The notes: generated by a model from the sequence alone, not told the origin. A DNA stretch of 64,000 bases from Trissonchulus latispiculum (GCA_030248195.1 JASAND010013512.1:1-64000); one strand, 5' to 3'; counted from the stretch's first letter, positions 1 through 11,860 are shown. Translations and numbers: made by a program.

Positions 1-282
1 CATGCTTTGCCATAAATGTTTTCATTATTACTTTTATTACATTTTTCAAAAATTCTTCAGCTTCTGGGGGACTCCGCCCCCCAGACCCCCTGTGTCACTG
101 CTGTATTTATGTACATGTATGCATTGTACCTCCGAAAATTTAGAAAGCTCAGTTGTCATAACCTTAGTTTATGTTATCCGAAAAAAGTCTGAAACAAGCG
201 AATAACGATTTTGAAAAACCTGGGTAAATGTTAAAAAATTTAGGATGTGCCCCCCCCAAAATTTTTTTCTGGCTACGCCACT
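1..282. mobile_element. Right part of a hAT-like MITE (GGCGTAGCCAG family), left end outside window
   Basis: The segment ends with CTGGCTACGCCACTG, the same end as the complete copy at 49516-49953 (CTGGCTACGCTAGTG). It carries the same internal block of a G run then a C run (about 64-90). The left end is not in the window, so no target duplication can be checked. Short ORFs here are shadows of the repeat. Confidence 0.6.
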
Positions 283-2379
283 GCTCAGGACTGGGGACAT
301 GAGGAGATATTTCCATCCGAGGGTAAACCTTTAGCTTTACCTTACTCGGAACAATGCAACCACACAAGGGCATAATTACCGATGAATGTGATAGGCGAGT
401 AATGGGACATTCCACATGAGGGATCCAAACTGTAACCCGATCAAAAACATCACACAAAACAGTCCATGTATGATGTATTCAGGTAACACCAGCTAAACAA
501 AATAACAAATAAAAATATGAATTTGTTTATAAATACAAAGTATACGTAAGAATCTTCAGTTTGGAATCGCATCACAGAAAGTCAGCCGACCGACATACAT
601 ACCTATATACGTACACGAAGAAATAATACGTATATACTGGCGCTTATCCTAGTGGTGACGCGTAGGGCCCCTTTGGGTTTGTGACCATTTTTAAGTTCGG
701 AGCCGACTTTGTGACAAAACTGCTGCGCTGCGATGAACTGTAACGCGGTGGTGACTACGTACACAAAAGCCCTGTTGCCTATACGTATATGTACCACAAT
801 AGGTGTCAGCTCTTCACTAAATTCTATGCGAGGCAACAAAAAGGTAACATCCAAGGGTAAAAGACAAAAGGGAAAAACAAAAAACATTGCCGGTACAACT
901 GCAGGCGGGCGTCATTCTTTAACGGTAAGTGCTAGTGAGAAGAATTGTATATACTCGACACGGACAACAATGTGCCCACAAAATCTGCGCAGCTTCTGCA
1001 CAGCAACTGTGAGGCTTGTCATTGGGGCGTTTTGACTTATGGGGGTCAACGGCACATTAAAAACAAACTCAACGCACAGGATTAAGGCTGTTGCACTGCT
1101 CTATTGGGTTTTTGTAATCTGTCTTCAATTCATCAAATGCAATTATCTGAAAATTGAAGATACATACGTAAGTACTGATATAGTGTCAACAAGTCAGCAT
1201 TATATTATAGTTATAATTATAATATTTACTGTCATTATAAACTAGTCACAGCAACATTAACAGGTCTGTGGTAGAGGCTTTGCTTAACGCGATTGCTTAA
1301 AACATTTTCTGATAACTATATATTAGCCAATTATCTTATCCACCATGCATGAATGGTGATAATTGGAAGCAGGCTGGCTCATTTTCACCATCTTTAATTC
1401 GGGGACTTCATGGGTGGGGGATCACGCAAAATGCTATTTAATAGCGAAAATTTTTGGTAAACGACACGCGAAGTATACAGGTAAAACACTGTTTTTTGTG
1501 TTTTATTGTGTTTTCGCACACTTTTTTAAAAAACACAAAATTTTAAAAAGCACACTCAAATTTTCACCTGAAGGAGGAAATTTTTATTGAGTTTAAACAT
1601 ATATAATGTTTAAGCTTTTTCTAAAGATTTTGCCCCTTCGGCGCAAATATCATATACGGTACCTTTCACGGAAAGAGAGTCGGTCGGAGAAATTTTAAAA
1701 ATTGGAGAAATGCTGCCAAATATAGCGTATAAAGCTATGTTTTTACTTGTTTGTTTGTGGGCATTAGTTTTGTGTAGCCTTCATTATTCTAAGCAACGCT
1801 GCCATTTGGGACTGTATAGGCGTATTATTATAGGCAACTGTTTCCAAATTCAAGAAATGATGGGAATAAAATATACTATCAAAAAGTAAAAGTTTTGAAG
1901 GATTTCAGACCAAAAGTTTCACAATTTAAAAAAATTCTCAACGTGTTATGTTAATAATTGCAAAAAGCTAATTTCAGGAAAAACAGATTTTTAAAAAACA
2001 CATCTTCTTAACACACTAAAAAGCACAGGTAAAATTTTGAAAACCCCTGAGGTTGTTAAATATTTGAAATGGTGAAATTGGGCAGCGTGGCGATGTGAGG
2101 GATTCTCAATTATGAGGGGAGATTGCTGATTGGAAGGTAAACCCAACCCCATTGTCACTATTATAGTTTAATTTTAGTGCCCTCCACTTTTCGGAATCTC
2201 CTCAAAAGTGTCCAAAAATAACGTTTTCGAGGTCAAATTTTCAAATATTTTCTCGATATCACACATTCTCACTTCTAAATTTATGCATGCACTTAAGATT
2301 TCATTTTAAGATTAAAAACTTCGATGGTTTTCGTTTTCACCTTCAAATGCTGCTTTTTCGTTTAACATTTCTGTGTATT
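283..2379. other. Intergenic, no gene recognised
   Basis: AT-rich sequence with short ORFs only, none with a recognisable domain or convincing splice context. Scattered TACGTA-type runs and poly-A/T stretches are present. I see no RNA gene and no clear repeat boundary in this 2.1-kb stretch. Confidence 0.5.
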
Positions 2380-3227
2380 TATAGCGCGGCGGGAGAAAAA
2401 ACCCAATCCGATATGCGAGAAAAAACCCATCGCCAGTGTGAGTCACCCATATGAGCTACATCGGATTTTAATATATAGTGCCTGTGGTGCGACCTGGGGG
2501 TGACGTAGACTCTGCGGAAAAAACCCATATGCGGGAAAAACCCCAATTTCAAAATAAAATTTTTGTCTAACCATTAGCAGCAAAGCAAAAATTCATGCAT
2601 TTGTTAGCTCAGTAGAGACTCCTGATTAATTTGGTATAGCGTTTACCTAGGTTCGACCTTCTATGTGTGGTCCAGGTGGCCAAAATCAGAGATGGTGCCA
2701 TTTCTAGCCAAATTTTCAAATTTTGTCAAAAACCGATATTTTTTACTAAAATAGGTCGGGTTTGGCTTTAAATGCAATAGAAACGTGTTTTCTATGTCAT
2801 TAGGATGCTTAAACTGCAGAAAATAAGCAAATTTCAAAAATCTCCAAAATTTGTCTATGTTTATATACGTGTTAAAAACATACGAAATTTTGAAAAGTCA
2901 ATTTGACTTGATTTTTTGCAAAAATATCGATTTTTATGATTCAGATGTACTAAAAATGACCCGCTCTTTCGAATGGTATAGTCAAAAATGTTCTGGCATG
3001 CTTCCAGCAAAAATTTCGGCTGGGTTTTTTCCCCGCATTGGGTTTTTCCCCATCGGTTTGGTCGAAAATTTCTCACCAACCCTAAGTGCTAGAGAGACGT
3101 TTTATGGCTCATTTTGAAGCTCTTCGCAAGGCCTCATGGTAGTTATCGTTAGATTTTCGATTAGTCGCTTAATAAAAAAGTTACAGCCAAAATTCTAAAA
3201 TTTGGGGTTCTTTTCCGCCGCGCTATA
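2380..3227. mobile_element. MITE with TATAGCGCGGCGG terminal inverted repeats
   Basis: The left end TATAGCGCGGCGG is the exact reverse complement of the right end CCGCCGCGCTATA. The outer TA on each side could be a TA target duplication, which would suggest Tc1/mariner-type insertion (inference). Just inside the ends are GAAAAAACCC-type motifs and their complements (GGGTTTTTCCCC). Similar motifs recur in the element nested at 56977-62470. No transposase is visible, so it is non-autonomous. Confidence 0.65.
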
Positions 3228-3416
3228 GATATATACGTACGTACAAGAGAGAGAGAGGCGTATATTTATATATACATCTTTGGCTTGCCCCTCCTCACTT
3301 TCAAACCCATAAATAATGCTTCCCAGCCACCTCCCACCAATAAAAATAAGCCAGATTCTCAGGCAGAGCCAATTACGTTTAAACAGTAATTGTAATATAC
3401 GTATATACGTATTGGT

Positions 3417-3700
3417 GATGGGCACCGGATATTTTTTCAAATCCGGTCATCCGGATATCCGGTTATCCGGATGTCCGGATATCCGGTTATCCGCCTATTC
3501 CAAACTTAACTTCAAGAAAATAATTCTATTTTTCTGTCACGTTTTCGGCAGGCTGTGAATGTCTATCATGCAACCAAGCCTCAACCTTCGTTTCAAAAAT
3601 TTGCTAGTTTTTTGCTTCGCCTGAAATGTATATACACGGATATCCTGATATTTTTCTCAAATCGGATATTATCCGGATATCCGGATATCCAGTGCCCATC
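3417..3700. mobile_element. 284-bp MITE made of ATCCGGAT repeats
   Basis: The ends GATGGGCACCGGATAT and ATATCCAGTGCCCATC are inverted repeats with one difference. The interior is built from self-complementary ATCCGGAT units (3430-3495 and 3655-3690), so each strand can fold on itself repeatedly. I found no clear target duplication. A related left end starts at 63865. Confidence 0.65.
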
Positions 3701-3837
3701 AATGTATACGTATATAAATACAAGTAACAAAAATGCTCCGCACAAAAGGGGATAATATGTGTGTTGGGCCTATGTCTGTCGTTTAAATTCCGGTTGAGAA
3801 GTAAGTATATAAATCCGACACAGCAAGTTTGGGTGGG

Positions 3838-4515
3838 TGGTTCTATGGCGAAAGTTGTTCAGTTCGATGCGGGCCTTCATTTGACTCGAAATTTGACCAC
3901 TTTTGAAAATTTTAATTTTTGACCAAAAATCGCTAAGTCCCCACCCCACCCCACCACAGCCCTCTACAGCCACTTTAGGTACGCACTTCTATGACAAAAG
4001 TTGTTCAGTTCGATGCGGGCTTTCATTTGGTACCAAATTTGACCACTTTTGAAAATTTTAATTTTTGACCCAAAATCGCCTAAGTCCCCACCCCACCCCA
4101 CCACAGCACTCTACAGCCACTTTGGGTACGCAGTTCTATGACAAAAGTTGCTCGGCTCACTTAGGGCTTTCATTTGAAACCAAATTTGACCACTTTTAAA
4201 AAATTTTAATTTTTGACCCAAAATCGCCGAAGTCCCCACCCCACCCCACCACAGGCCTCTACAGCCACTTTAGGTACGCACTTCTATGACAAAAGTAGCT
4301 CAGTTCGATGCGGGCTTTCATTTGGTACCAAATTTGACCACTTTTGAAAATTTTAATTTTTGACCCAAAATCGCCTTCCCCACCCCCACCCGACCACAGC
4401 ACTCTACAGCCACTTTAGGTACGCACTTCTATGACAAAAGCTGTTCAGCTCACTTAGGGCTTTCATTTGGTACCAAATTTGACCACTTTTGAAAAATTTT
4501 ATTTTTGACCACTTG
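3838..4515 (+). repeat. Tandem satellite, ~146-bp unit, about 5 copies
   Basis: The phrase AAAGTTGTTCAG or a variant recurs near 3851, 3997, 4144, 4292 and 4437, a period of 145-148 bp. Each unit contains a C-rich tract (CCCCACCCCACC) and TTTGACCACTTTT. Related units occur in the opposite orientation at 7235-7471 and 7918-8160. Confidence 0.85.
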
Positions 4516-4540
4516 ACCCCCTACCCGATTTACCCTTCAA

Positions 4541-4975
4541 ACGGCAAAGTGGAGCCAGTCCAGCAAAATGGGTGGGTCGGACGGCAAAACGGACTCCGCG
4601 AATGAGCTGGGCGCACCAGAAAACCTCTATGGACAAAGTTTTGAGAGGTCATGCACAGTCCTATATGGTGTTCTTGTAAGTCGGTACCGACTTGACCCTC
4701 CCGACAGCAAAGTGGAACCAGCCCAGCAAAATGGGTGGGTCGGACGGCAAAAGGGACACCGGAAATGAGCTGGGCGCACCAGAAAACCCCTATGGACAAA
4801 GTTTTGAGAGGCTATGCACAGTCCTATATGGTGTTCTTGGAAGTCGGTACCGACTTGACCCTCCCGACAGCAAAGTGGAACCAGCCCAGCAATATGGGTG
4901 GGTCTGACGGCAAAACTGCTTACGGGAATCAATTCGCCGTGCCAGAAAACCTTTGTATGAAAGAATTGAGCTTTC
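4541..4975 (+). repeat. Tandem repeat, ~165-bp unit, 2.5-3 copies
   Basis: Blocks containing CCAGCAAAATGGGTGGGTC, GAGCTGGGCGCACCAG and GTCGGTACCGACTTGACC repeat three times with a spacing of roughly 165 bp. The last copy diverges after 4930. The unit stays open in more than one frame, so short ORFs appear on both strands, but nothing resembles a protein domain. Confidence 0.8.
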
Positions 4976-5915
4976 TAAGTTGAATACACAGCGAGAAATT
5001 TCGATTTTTCATTTTTCGAATTTTCACCATTTTTGACCGGCCACTGTGGTCGCATGGGAAGTGATAGAGAAACGAGACTTAGCTATTTAGTTAGTTCAAT
5101 ATATGTAGTTTCTGAATATAAAAAGAAATCGGCTCCAGCTCTTAACCTTCGAGCTGCGCAGCGACCACAAAAATGGTCACTTTTCGCTCTGAGCCGACTT
5201 TGCGGCGCCGCTGCGGCGCTGTGGCGCACCTGCGGCGCAAAAAAGTAGCGATTCTTAAATGGCGCATGGGGTACTACCAGACCCTATACCCCTTTAGGTC
5301 CGGCCTCCGCTGCAGATTACGTGAAAGAGGCGGAAATTCAGGACAATACGACCATTAAATAGGAGAAACCGGAAAAAAAACATCGCCGCCATAACCGGTC
5401 CGGGGCGCAACTTTTTAACGGAAAGTGATACGGGGCTGAAACTTCGCACACATACTAAACTCGATGTGCTCTACAATTTGCGCATGAAATCTGCGCAGAA
5501 TCTGCGCAGGATTTTGCGCAGCCTCTGCGCAGCTTATTTTACGGTGTCTCCAGGGACTTTTGACACATATTATAGGGGTCGCTGCCGCGACCCCTATGAT
5601 ATACACGATATATATATATATATATACATGTATTATATATATATACGTATATGTATATATAGTCAATCGTTACATTCCAAACTTTACGCACATGAAATAT
5701 AGCAAAAAATATTAACACTGCGGTAAGTATAAGGGCAAGAATATATGAAAAAGCTACAAATGTAAAAGCCATATTTGAATAACCTGAAACAGAATATCAA
5801 AACCTCCCAGGTTTTATATAGTTTGCTTTACGGTAAGAAAAGCGGCAACCCAGAAAATGGCCAGGGTGAGGGAAGGGAAGGGAGGAGTGGCAGTGGCAGG
5901 GCCAGGTAAGCTTTA

Positions 5916-6799
5916 AGCCGGGTTCACACTGGAGTCTTAAGTCTTTAGTTTTGAGTCGTTAGTTTTAAGTCTTATGTCTTTAGTCTTTACTGGATTTGAT
6001 TCACACTGACGTCTTTAGTCTTTAGTCGTAAGTCTTAAGAGATAAATTTATTTCATGTCCAGTCTTAAGGTCTTAAGCAAGCTAAAAACCTTAAGACTAA
6101 CGACTAAAGACTGCAGTGCGAATCAAGAGTGTCTTAAGTCCATAGGTGTAACGGAGATTTGGGGTGGGGGAGGCTCCCCCCCAACATTTTCTGGGGGGGC
6201 CCCCTCTGGCGACCCCCCCCAGGACCCCCCCAACCCTCCCCCAAAAAAATTTTTCATTTTTTATGCCAAAAATCGCATTTTCAGCCGTTTCTAATGATAA
6301 AAAACATCTAACCATAAAGTAATTTTAACATTAGACAGTGGTTTTAAACTCAAAAACTTGATTGCCAACATGTTTCCAAGTCCAAAATAAGGACAATATT
6401 GGGTCATAAGATCCATAATACAGTTAAAAACGTGTATTTCTCATAATAATAAACAGTTTAAGCCAAAAATTTGGACATTTTTGAAAATTTTTTCAAAATT
6501 TACCCTAAAAATACCCAATTTTAGGCCATTTTTCGGGCCTTCGGCGCGACTACCCCCTCCCCCAGTTGGGGGGGACTTCCCCCCCCCCCAAAAAAGTTTT
6601 GGTGGAGGGTTGAAAAAAGGCTTGGGGGGGCTACCCCCCCCAACCCCCCCCCTACCTTACACCTATGCTTAAGTCTTAAGTCTTTAGCAGACTAAGACTT
6701 ACGACCTTACGACTTAAGACTCAGTGTGAACCAATTTCCCAAGTTTTAAGCCCTAAAGACTTAAGACTTGCGACTTAAGACTCCAGTGTGAACCCGGCT
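5916..6799. mobile_element. PIF/Harbinger-like MITE, TIR AGCCGGGTTCACACTGG, TSD TTA
   Basis: Left AGCCGGGTTCACACTGGAGT and right ACTCCAGTGTGAACCCGGCT are perfect inverted repeats flanked by TTA on both sides (5913-5915, 6800-6802). A 3-bp TWA duplication and a GTTCACA-type TIR are typical of PIF/Harbinger MITEs. Subterminal regions are packed with CTTAAGTC/TTTAGTC motifs in both orientations. A G/C-run MITE (6141-6667) is inserted inside, so this is the older insertion. Confidence 0.85.
6141..6667. mobile_element. G/C-run MITE, TIR CATAGGTGTAA, 8-bp TSD CTTAAGTC
   Basis: The element begins CATAGGTGTAACGG and ends CCTTACACCTATG. Exact 8-bp duplications CTTAAGTC flank it (6133-6140, 6668-6675). 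An 8-bp duplication points to a hAT-type transposase acting in trans (inference). The body has long G and C runs near each end and a conserved middle (ATTTTAACATTAGACAG). It has no coding capacity. Confidence 0.9.
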
Positions 6800-7115
6800 T
6801 TATACTGTACATAATACGTATATACGTGATCCAAATTTCCTGTGTAACTTTGGTCGGGCCTCTATGTTATCATAGGGGTTGCGGTAGCGACCCCTATATG
6901 AGTGAAAATGGTCGAATGACCGTGTAAAACAAGGCTGCGCAGAAGCTGCGCAGATTCCTGCGCAAATTATGTGCGCAAAAAATTGTGCGTGTCGAGCTTA
7001 ATATATTCGCGAAGTTTCATCCCCGTACCGTACCACTTTCCGTTAAAAAGTTGCGCCCAAAATCGCTTACGAGTGATGTTTTTTCCGGTTCTCCGCTTTG
7101 TCGTCTGGTAACGGC

Positions 7116-7234
7116 ATAGGTGTGGTGTCCCCCCCCCCCCATTTATAACCACTTTTGGGCCAAAAATCTGGGGAGGTAGCAAAAATCTGAAAATCTTTCT
7201 AGGGGAGTCGCGAAAATTTGTCATTTTGGGGGGG
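7116..7234. repeat. Fragment of a G/C-run MITE
   Basis: CATAGGTGTGGTG followed by a C run and GGGGAGGTAGCAAAAATCTG resembles one end of the CATAGGTGTA family. The other end was not found. Probably a truncated copy. Confidence 0.4.
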
Positions 7235-8165
7235 TCCCAAATTTTTTAAAAGTGGTGAAATTTGGTAACAAATGAGAGCCCTAAGTGAGGTGAGCAACTT
7301 TTGTCATAGAATTGCATGCTCAAAGTGGCTTAGAGTGCTGCGGGGGGTTGGGTTGGGGACTTAGACGATTTTCGGTCAAAAATGAATTTTTTCGAAAGTG
7401 GCCAAATTTGGTACCAAATGAAAGCCCTAAGTGAGGTGAGCAACTTTTGTCATAGAACTGCATGCTCAAAGCGGTGTACCTGGGGGGGGCGGGGGGGAAC
7501 CCCTCCCCCCCAAATGGAAAAGTGCCAACCCCACCCTCCAAATTGTGGAGGCAGACCCCACCCCCAAATGGCCAAATCCCAGACCCCACCCACCCAAATT
7601 TGCCCACCCTCAAAATTTTGAAAATTTTGCCTCAAAATTAGTAAAAATTCGAAATTTTTTGGAAAAATTCGAAATTTTTGCAAAAAATCCAAGTTTTTTC
7701 GAATAAATGAGCAAAAATGAAGAAATATTGATGATTTTTAGTTGGAAATAACGCTTTTTTAGCAAATTTGGGAATTTTTTCTAAATTTTTGTCCAAAAAA
7801 ATTTTTACCCCGCCAAATTCGATTTTTCCGGACCCCACCCCACCTCAAAACGGCTGACCCCACCCACCCTAATTTCGGCTACCCCCTCCCCCAACGATTT
7901 CTCAAGGTACACCTATGGCTCAAAGTGGCTGTAGAGTGCTGCGGTGGGGTGGGGTGGGGTGGGGACTTGGCGATTTTCGGTCAAAAATGAATTTTTTCAA
8001 AAGTGGCCAAATTTGGTACCAAATGAAAGCCCTAAGTGAGGTGAGCAACTTTTGTCATAGAATTGCATGCTCAAAGTGGCTGTAGTGTAGAGTGCTGCGA
8101 TGGGGTGGGGTGGGGACGTAGGCGATTTTGGGTCAAATATGAAATTTTCCAAAAGTGGTCAAAAT
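7235..8165 (-). repeat. Inverted copies of the ~146-bp satellite, split by a MITE
   Basis: Units at 7235-7471 and 7918-8165 are reverse complements of the 3838-4515 satellite, with GGTACCAAATGAAAGCCC and GTCATAGAA landmarks. A MITE (7472-7917) sits between them with an exact target duplication. At 7940-7962 the satellite has an unbroken GGGGT array. Confidence 0.75.
7472..7917. mobile_element. G/C-run MITE with 8-bp TSD GCTCAAAG
   Basis: The right end is GGTACACCTATG. The left end is CGGTGTACC, a TIR apparently missing ATA after the first base. The duplications GCTCAAAG (7464-7471, 7918-7925) are exact and lie within satellite sequence whose uninterrupted form is seen nearby, which confirms the boundaries. 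It belongs to the same subfamily as 53356-53815 in opposite orientation. Confidence 0.85.
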
Positions 8166-8254
8166 AGTGCCTGTTTGCGCATGGTGTTCGGAAATATGAT
8201 GGTTCTTTTTTGAGCATACATACGTAAAGGAATGGAAAAACAGGACCAAAAATG

Positions 8255-8322
8255 CTCCTTCGTCGCATGAATGAGTAATAAGGGTTCAAAGTTGATGTCT
8301 CCAGAAGGAATCACCACCTTAA
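8255..8322 (-). mobile_element. Truncated end of a TTAA element
   Basis: The segment GAATGAGTAATAAGG...GATGTCTCC...GGAATCACCACCTTAA is the reverse complement of the left end of the element at 18076. Only this end is present, so the copy is truncated. Confidence 0.6.
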
Positions 8323-8459
8323 ACGACAAGAAATTTATGAACGTGAATTTTCTATCTATAACGTCTGAATCTAACATCTAAAACGAACCAAAGTTTTGGA
8401 ATTTTGTAAAATCGCGTTATCACCGAAGTCTCAAATTCCTGTAATTAAAACAGTAACTA

Positions 8460-9438
8460 ATGATATGCTGTCTGTCTACTGATTTGGAGAGAGCAGAAGC
8501 CTTCAATGACTTCTTCGTTTCTGTATTTACGTCTAACAGATCGGATGACTTTAGATTCCCTCAACGAACTGGTACTAACTTTGTTCACAGAAGACATTGT
8601 CAAGAAGCATCTAGCCAAATTTAAACCTATGTACTGTAGTGGACCGGATGAAATCCCGCAATGGTTTTTACACGTTTTTGCACAATATCTAGCATTACCA
8701 CTTTCTATCTTATTTGATCACTAATTCAACGATATTGCCGGAGGAATGGAAAATGGCCAAAATTATACCTATTTACAAAAAGGCTTTAAACACGATGTTA
8801 GTAACTATAGACCTATCAGTCTTTATGTGCAACCCCTAAGGTAATGGAATCAGTTATAGACGAAGAATTCATTGGTTATTTAGAGGCTAATACACTGTTA
8901 ATACAATGCACGCTAATACACGCTAATACACAGCTGACAGGTCCACAGTGACTCAGCTGCTACTGACGCTCAATGATTGGACTAACGCTTTATAATAAGC
9001 AACCTATTGATGTGCTATATTTGGATATGGCAAAAGCTTTTGACTCAGTGTCCCACTCTAAGCTTATGGCAAAACTATGGGGCTATATCTCCGGAAAGTT
9101 ATTGCGGTGGATTCAAAATTATTTGAGTGGTCGAAAGCAGTTTGTGCAAATTGAAAATACTAGATCTGCAATTAAATCTGTAACTTCAGATGTTCCTCAA
9201 GGCAGTATTTTAGGTCCCCACATTTTCATCATATTTATGAATGACATAAAAGATTGTTTAACACACATGCAAGCGAAGATTATTGCAGATGATACAAAAT
9301 TTTATTTAACATATACAAATGTTTTTGCTCCTCTGAGCGTCCAGTCGGATATTGATGATACTGCATCATGGGCTAATGCAAATGACCTAAGAATAGCTTT
9401 TGAAAAATGTAATTTGCTCCACTTGGGCCATAAAAATG
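8460..9438 (+). pseudogene. CR1/Jockey-like LINE reverse transcriptase, 5' segment (degenerate)
   Basis: This is the 5' part of a non-LTR retrotransposon RT. About 8488 it reads in frame as an AEAFNDFFVSVFT segment typical of the start of CR1/Jockey RT domains. Later segments show SGPDEIP, MAKAFDSVSHSK (motif A), VPQGSILGP (motif B) and IIADDTKFY (the catalytic DD box, normally FADD). Frameshifts and stops occur at about 8720, 8830-8930 and elsewhere, and the endonuclease is missing, so it is dead. The reading frame breaks at HLGHKN, exactly where a 7.6-kb element is inserted. Its C-terminal part resumes at 17044. It is not closely related to the LINE copies at 39-47 kb. Confidence 0.85.
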
Positions 9439-10833
9439 TGTAATGGAATTAGTTAAATGAAAAATCAGGTTTTGAAGAAATAACCCAAAAAGAAGGATTT
9501 AATCAATGGTCACTCGAAAATGCCAAAGAAGATCTCAGAAAATGGCCCAAGTTGAAGATATTTATGACCGTATTTCGTATGAATGAACGTCCAAGCTGTA
9601 TTTGTATTCATATATAATTAAGAGCAGGGTTGCCAATCTCTAAAATATAATTAACTCCTTGTGAAACAAAAGGGAAGATTAGTTAAATTCGCATTATAGG
9701 GTCAGGAGTGTTATTAATACTAAAAGAACAACATTATAAATTGATACATGTATTGGTCAGTTAGGTGGTCTGAATAGAAATCCCCTAATATTGTTCCCTT
9801 GTGAAAAGCTAGGATCCCTATATCCCTGTTTTAAGCGAGATAGCAACAAAAATCCCAAGTATCTGTATATAATGAAAAGCTGCCGCCTTTTCATCAGAAC
9901 CATTATCAGACACTTAATAGCCCGCTGTCGATTATCCAAAAAAGGAATGAAACAAATCTTAGTGTCATCCAAGAAAATGTATAACATCTCTTTAATAGCA
10001 AACAACAGTTTCAGTTTGTTATCAAACAAGGTCATATGAAGATGGTTCACTAAAATACAATAGTTATTGTGAGGATTTAGTACTAATTATCAGTAATACA
10101 TAGTTAGATGTGCGTAGGTAATGATATTTAAACGTAGGTAGTTGTAGTTAGTGCCGTTTAGCTTAAATTTTTCATTCCTGATGTTAATTGGGTTAAATTA
10201 ATGATGATATAAGTTAGTTAGTGTTAATTAGGGTTTATTAGTGTTAATTAGGTAAAAATTGCGAAATTGAAATTTTATGTGGAAACATAACTTAGGATTA
10301 TTTGAAAGACAATTCTTCGCTGATTCCAAAAATGTAAATTTTATTTCCTAACTCCCAAAACTAAGAAAGTTATGGTCAAAAATGTTTTAGTAAAATGTTT
10401 GCCATTTCGTAACTTTGGTTTCTCTAAAAAGGCGTAACTTAACTAAGACTTACGTAACCTTTATGTCAAGTCCAGTCACATTGTCTGGAAGGCTGTCCTC
10501 ACATGAACTTTAGGCTGGCCTTTAGTCCAGCAGAAGAATTGCCTCTCGAAAAGAGAGTTAGTATACACCTTTTCTCTATTCTATTGGTTTGAAGGGGGGC
10601 CTAGTTCCCTCAAAAATAAATTAAATTAAAAGAAAGGAAATCAAATCTAGGTAGTTAAGTACGTGGAATTCAATAACATAATTTTTATTTAGTTAGAAAA
10701 TACGTAGAAATAACTGTGTGCATATTTTTTTCATCTTTTGCGTTTATTCTTTCCTCCTTTTCCTTGTTCCAGTGAGAACAAGGAGTTTCCAGTAGCAAGG
10801 AACAATTGTTGCTGAAGACAAATGACCGGCACG

Positions 10834-10890
10834 CTTTGTTTTCGGCCAAAGGGTCAACCCTAACCCAAAAGTGAGGGGCCGAAAACAAAG
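10834..10890. other. Perfect 14-bp stem-loop in copy I
   Basis: CTTTGTTTTCGGCC (10834-10847) pairs with GGCCGAAAACAAAG (10877-10890) across a 29-nt loop. It is one of the hairpins strung along this element. Confidence 0.8.
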
Positions 10891-11381
10891 AAATATTAAA
10901 CTATTTTCTACTCTAATAAACTAATTTTCCAATTCAATTTAAACCATTGAAATCCCTTTCGTGTAGTATAGGCCCAAGTTGGCCAAAATTCCGCAATTTT
11001 CTGTTCATTTTTGGGCAAGTTAAGATCGCATTTTCATCGCCTATCCCTTTGGTTGCGTTTACGTGCAAACCCAATTTTTTATAAAATTCGCCCAAGTTTC
11101 GACCCCGAAATTCATCAAAAAGGTAGCCAGTTGGGGGCAATATTTCCCCATTATCATTAATCTAATCCCCAACTGGTCCTCAGGCCGAAAAAGAGCCTGG
11201 ACCTGGACGTGTAAAAGATAGGAAGCTTCTAGAAACTTCTAGAAGCTTCCCCCAAAATTAAAGGAAACCGCCTTAATTATAACCTGTCAGCGAGCTGTCG
11301 CTTGCTCCCAATTTCAAACTTTCTAATCAGTGTTCGACTAGGTACGGCCGAGAACGGTCGTTTAAAATGTCCCCTTTCCCC

Positions 11382-11431
11382 GTGTACTGCTTCTCGTGTC
11401 ACTGGTGTGACGCGGGAAAATAGCAGTACAC
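11382..11431. other. Covarying hairpin, copy I
   Basis: The outer stem GTGTACTGCT / AGCAGTACAC is a perfect 10-bp helix. Inside lie TTCTCG and GCGGGAA-type internal-loop strands and a distal GTCAC...GTGAC hairpin. The homologous hairpin in copy II (24434-24487) has a different but still complementary stem. Confidence 0.85.
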
Positions 11432-11459
11432 ACCCCCAATTTCAGAAGAATTTAGGGAT

Positions 11460-11482
11460 CTCTCTGGCCTTGGGCCAGAGAG
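11460..11482. other. Perfect 10-bp hairpin, copy I
   Basis: CTCTCTGGCC, loop TTG, GGCCAGAGAG. The counterpart in copy II (24513-24540) is CTTTTCTGGCC with GGCCAGAAAAG: the lower stem differs on both arms while the CTGGCC/GGCCAG top is kept. Confidence 0.8.
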
Positions 11483-11860
11483 GAAAGCTGAGCCAACACC
11501 CGAACACTAACAACTTGAGTGGCCACATGGACCTTTTATGTCCGGCCTTATTCTACTGCATAGGACCAAAAAATCTAGGATTGTATTGTGGCCTTTTTGG
11601 CCGATTTTTATATTATTGTACTTTTGGCCGGTTGGCCCCTTTTTTCTGTGTTTTTAAGGCCAAACCGCCATCGTTTTCTGAATCCAAACCACGGCCAAGA
11701 GGCCAATATTTTGTATTTTTTGGACCTTTAAGCTCCGATTTTTCAATACTTTCGGCCTGAAGGCCAGCCTTATGTTTTCTAGCATGATGGGCTTTCGAGC
11801 CAGTTTAATTTCTTTATCCTTTAATTTCATTATTATTTTATGATTTTAAATTCAGGGCAG

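Larger units (their letters stand above)
5351..7113. mobile_element. Foldback/long-TIR element, interrupted by nested MITEs
   Basis: The left arm, about 5351-5600, reappears as an imperfect reverse complement at about 6865-7113. Shared landmarks are GAAACCGGAAAAAA, GCGCAACTTTTTAACGG, TGCGCAG-rich tracts and a palindromic TAGGGGTCGC...GCGACCCCTA block. The middle contains an AT microsatellite (5600-5665) and a Harbinger-like MITE (5916-6799). The outer boundaries are approximate. Confidence 0.6.

Noticed and set aside
11302..11760. 152-codon ORF in hairpin-rich copy I
   Set aside because: It runs straight through the covarying hairpins and is not open in the homologous part of copy II, so it is likely a chance ORF.
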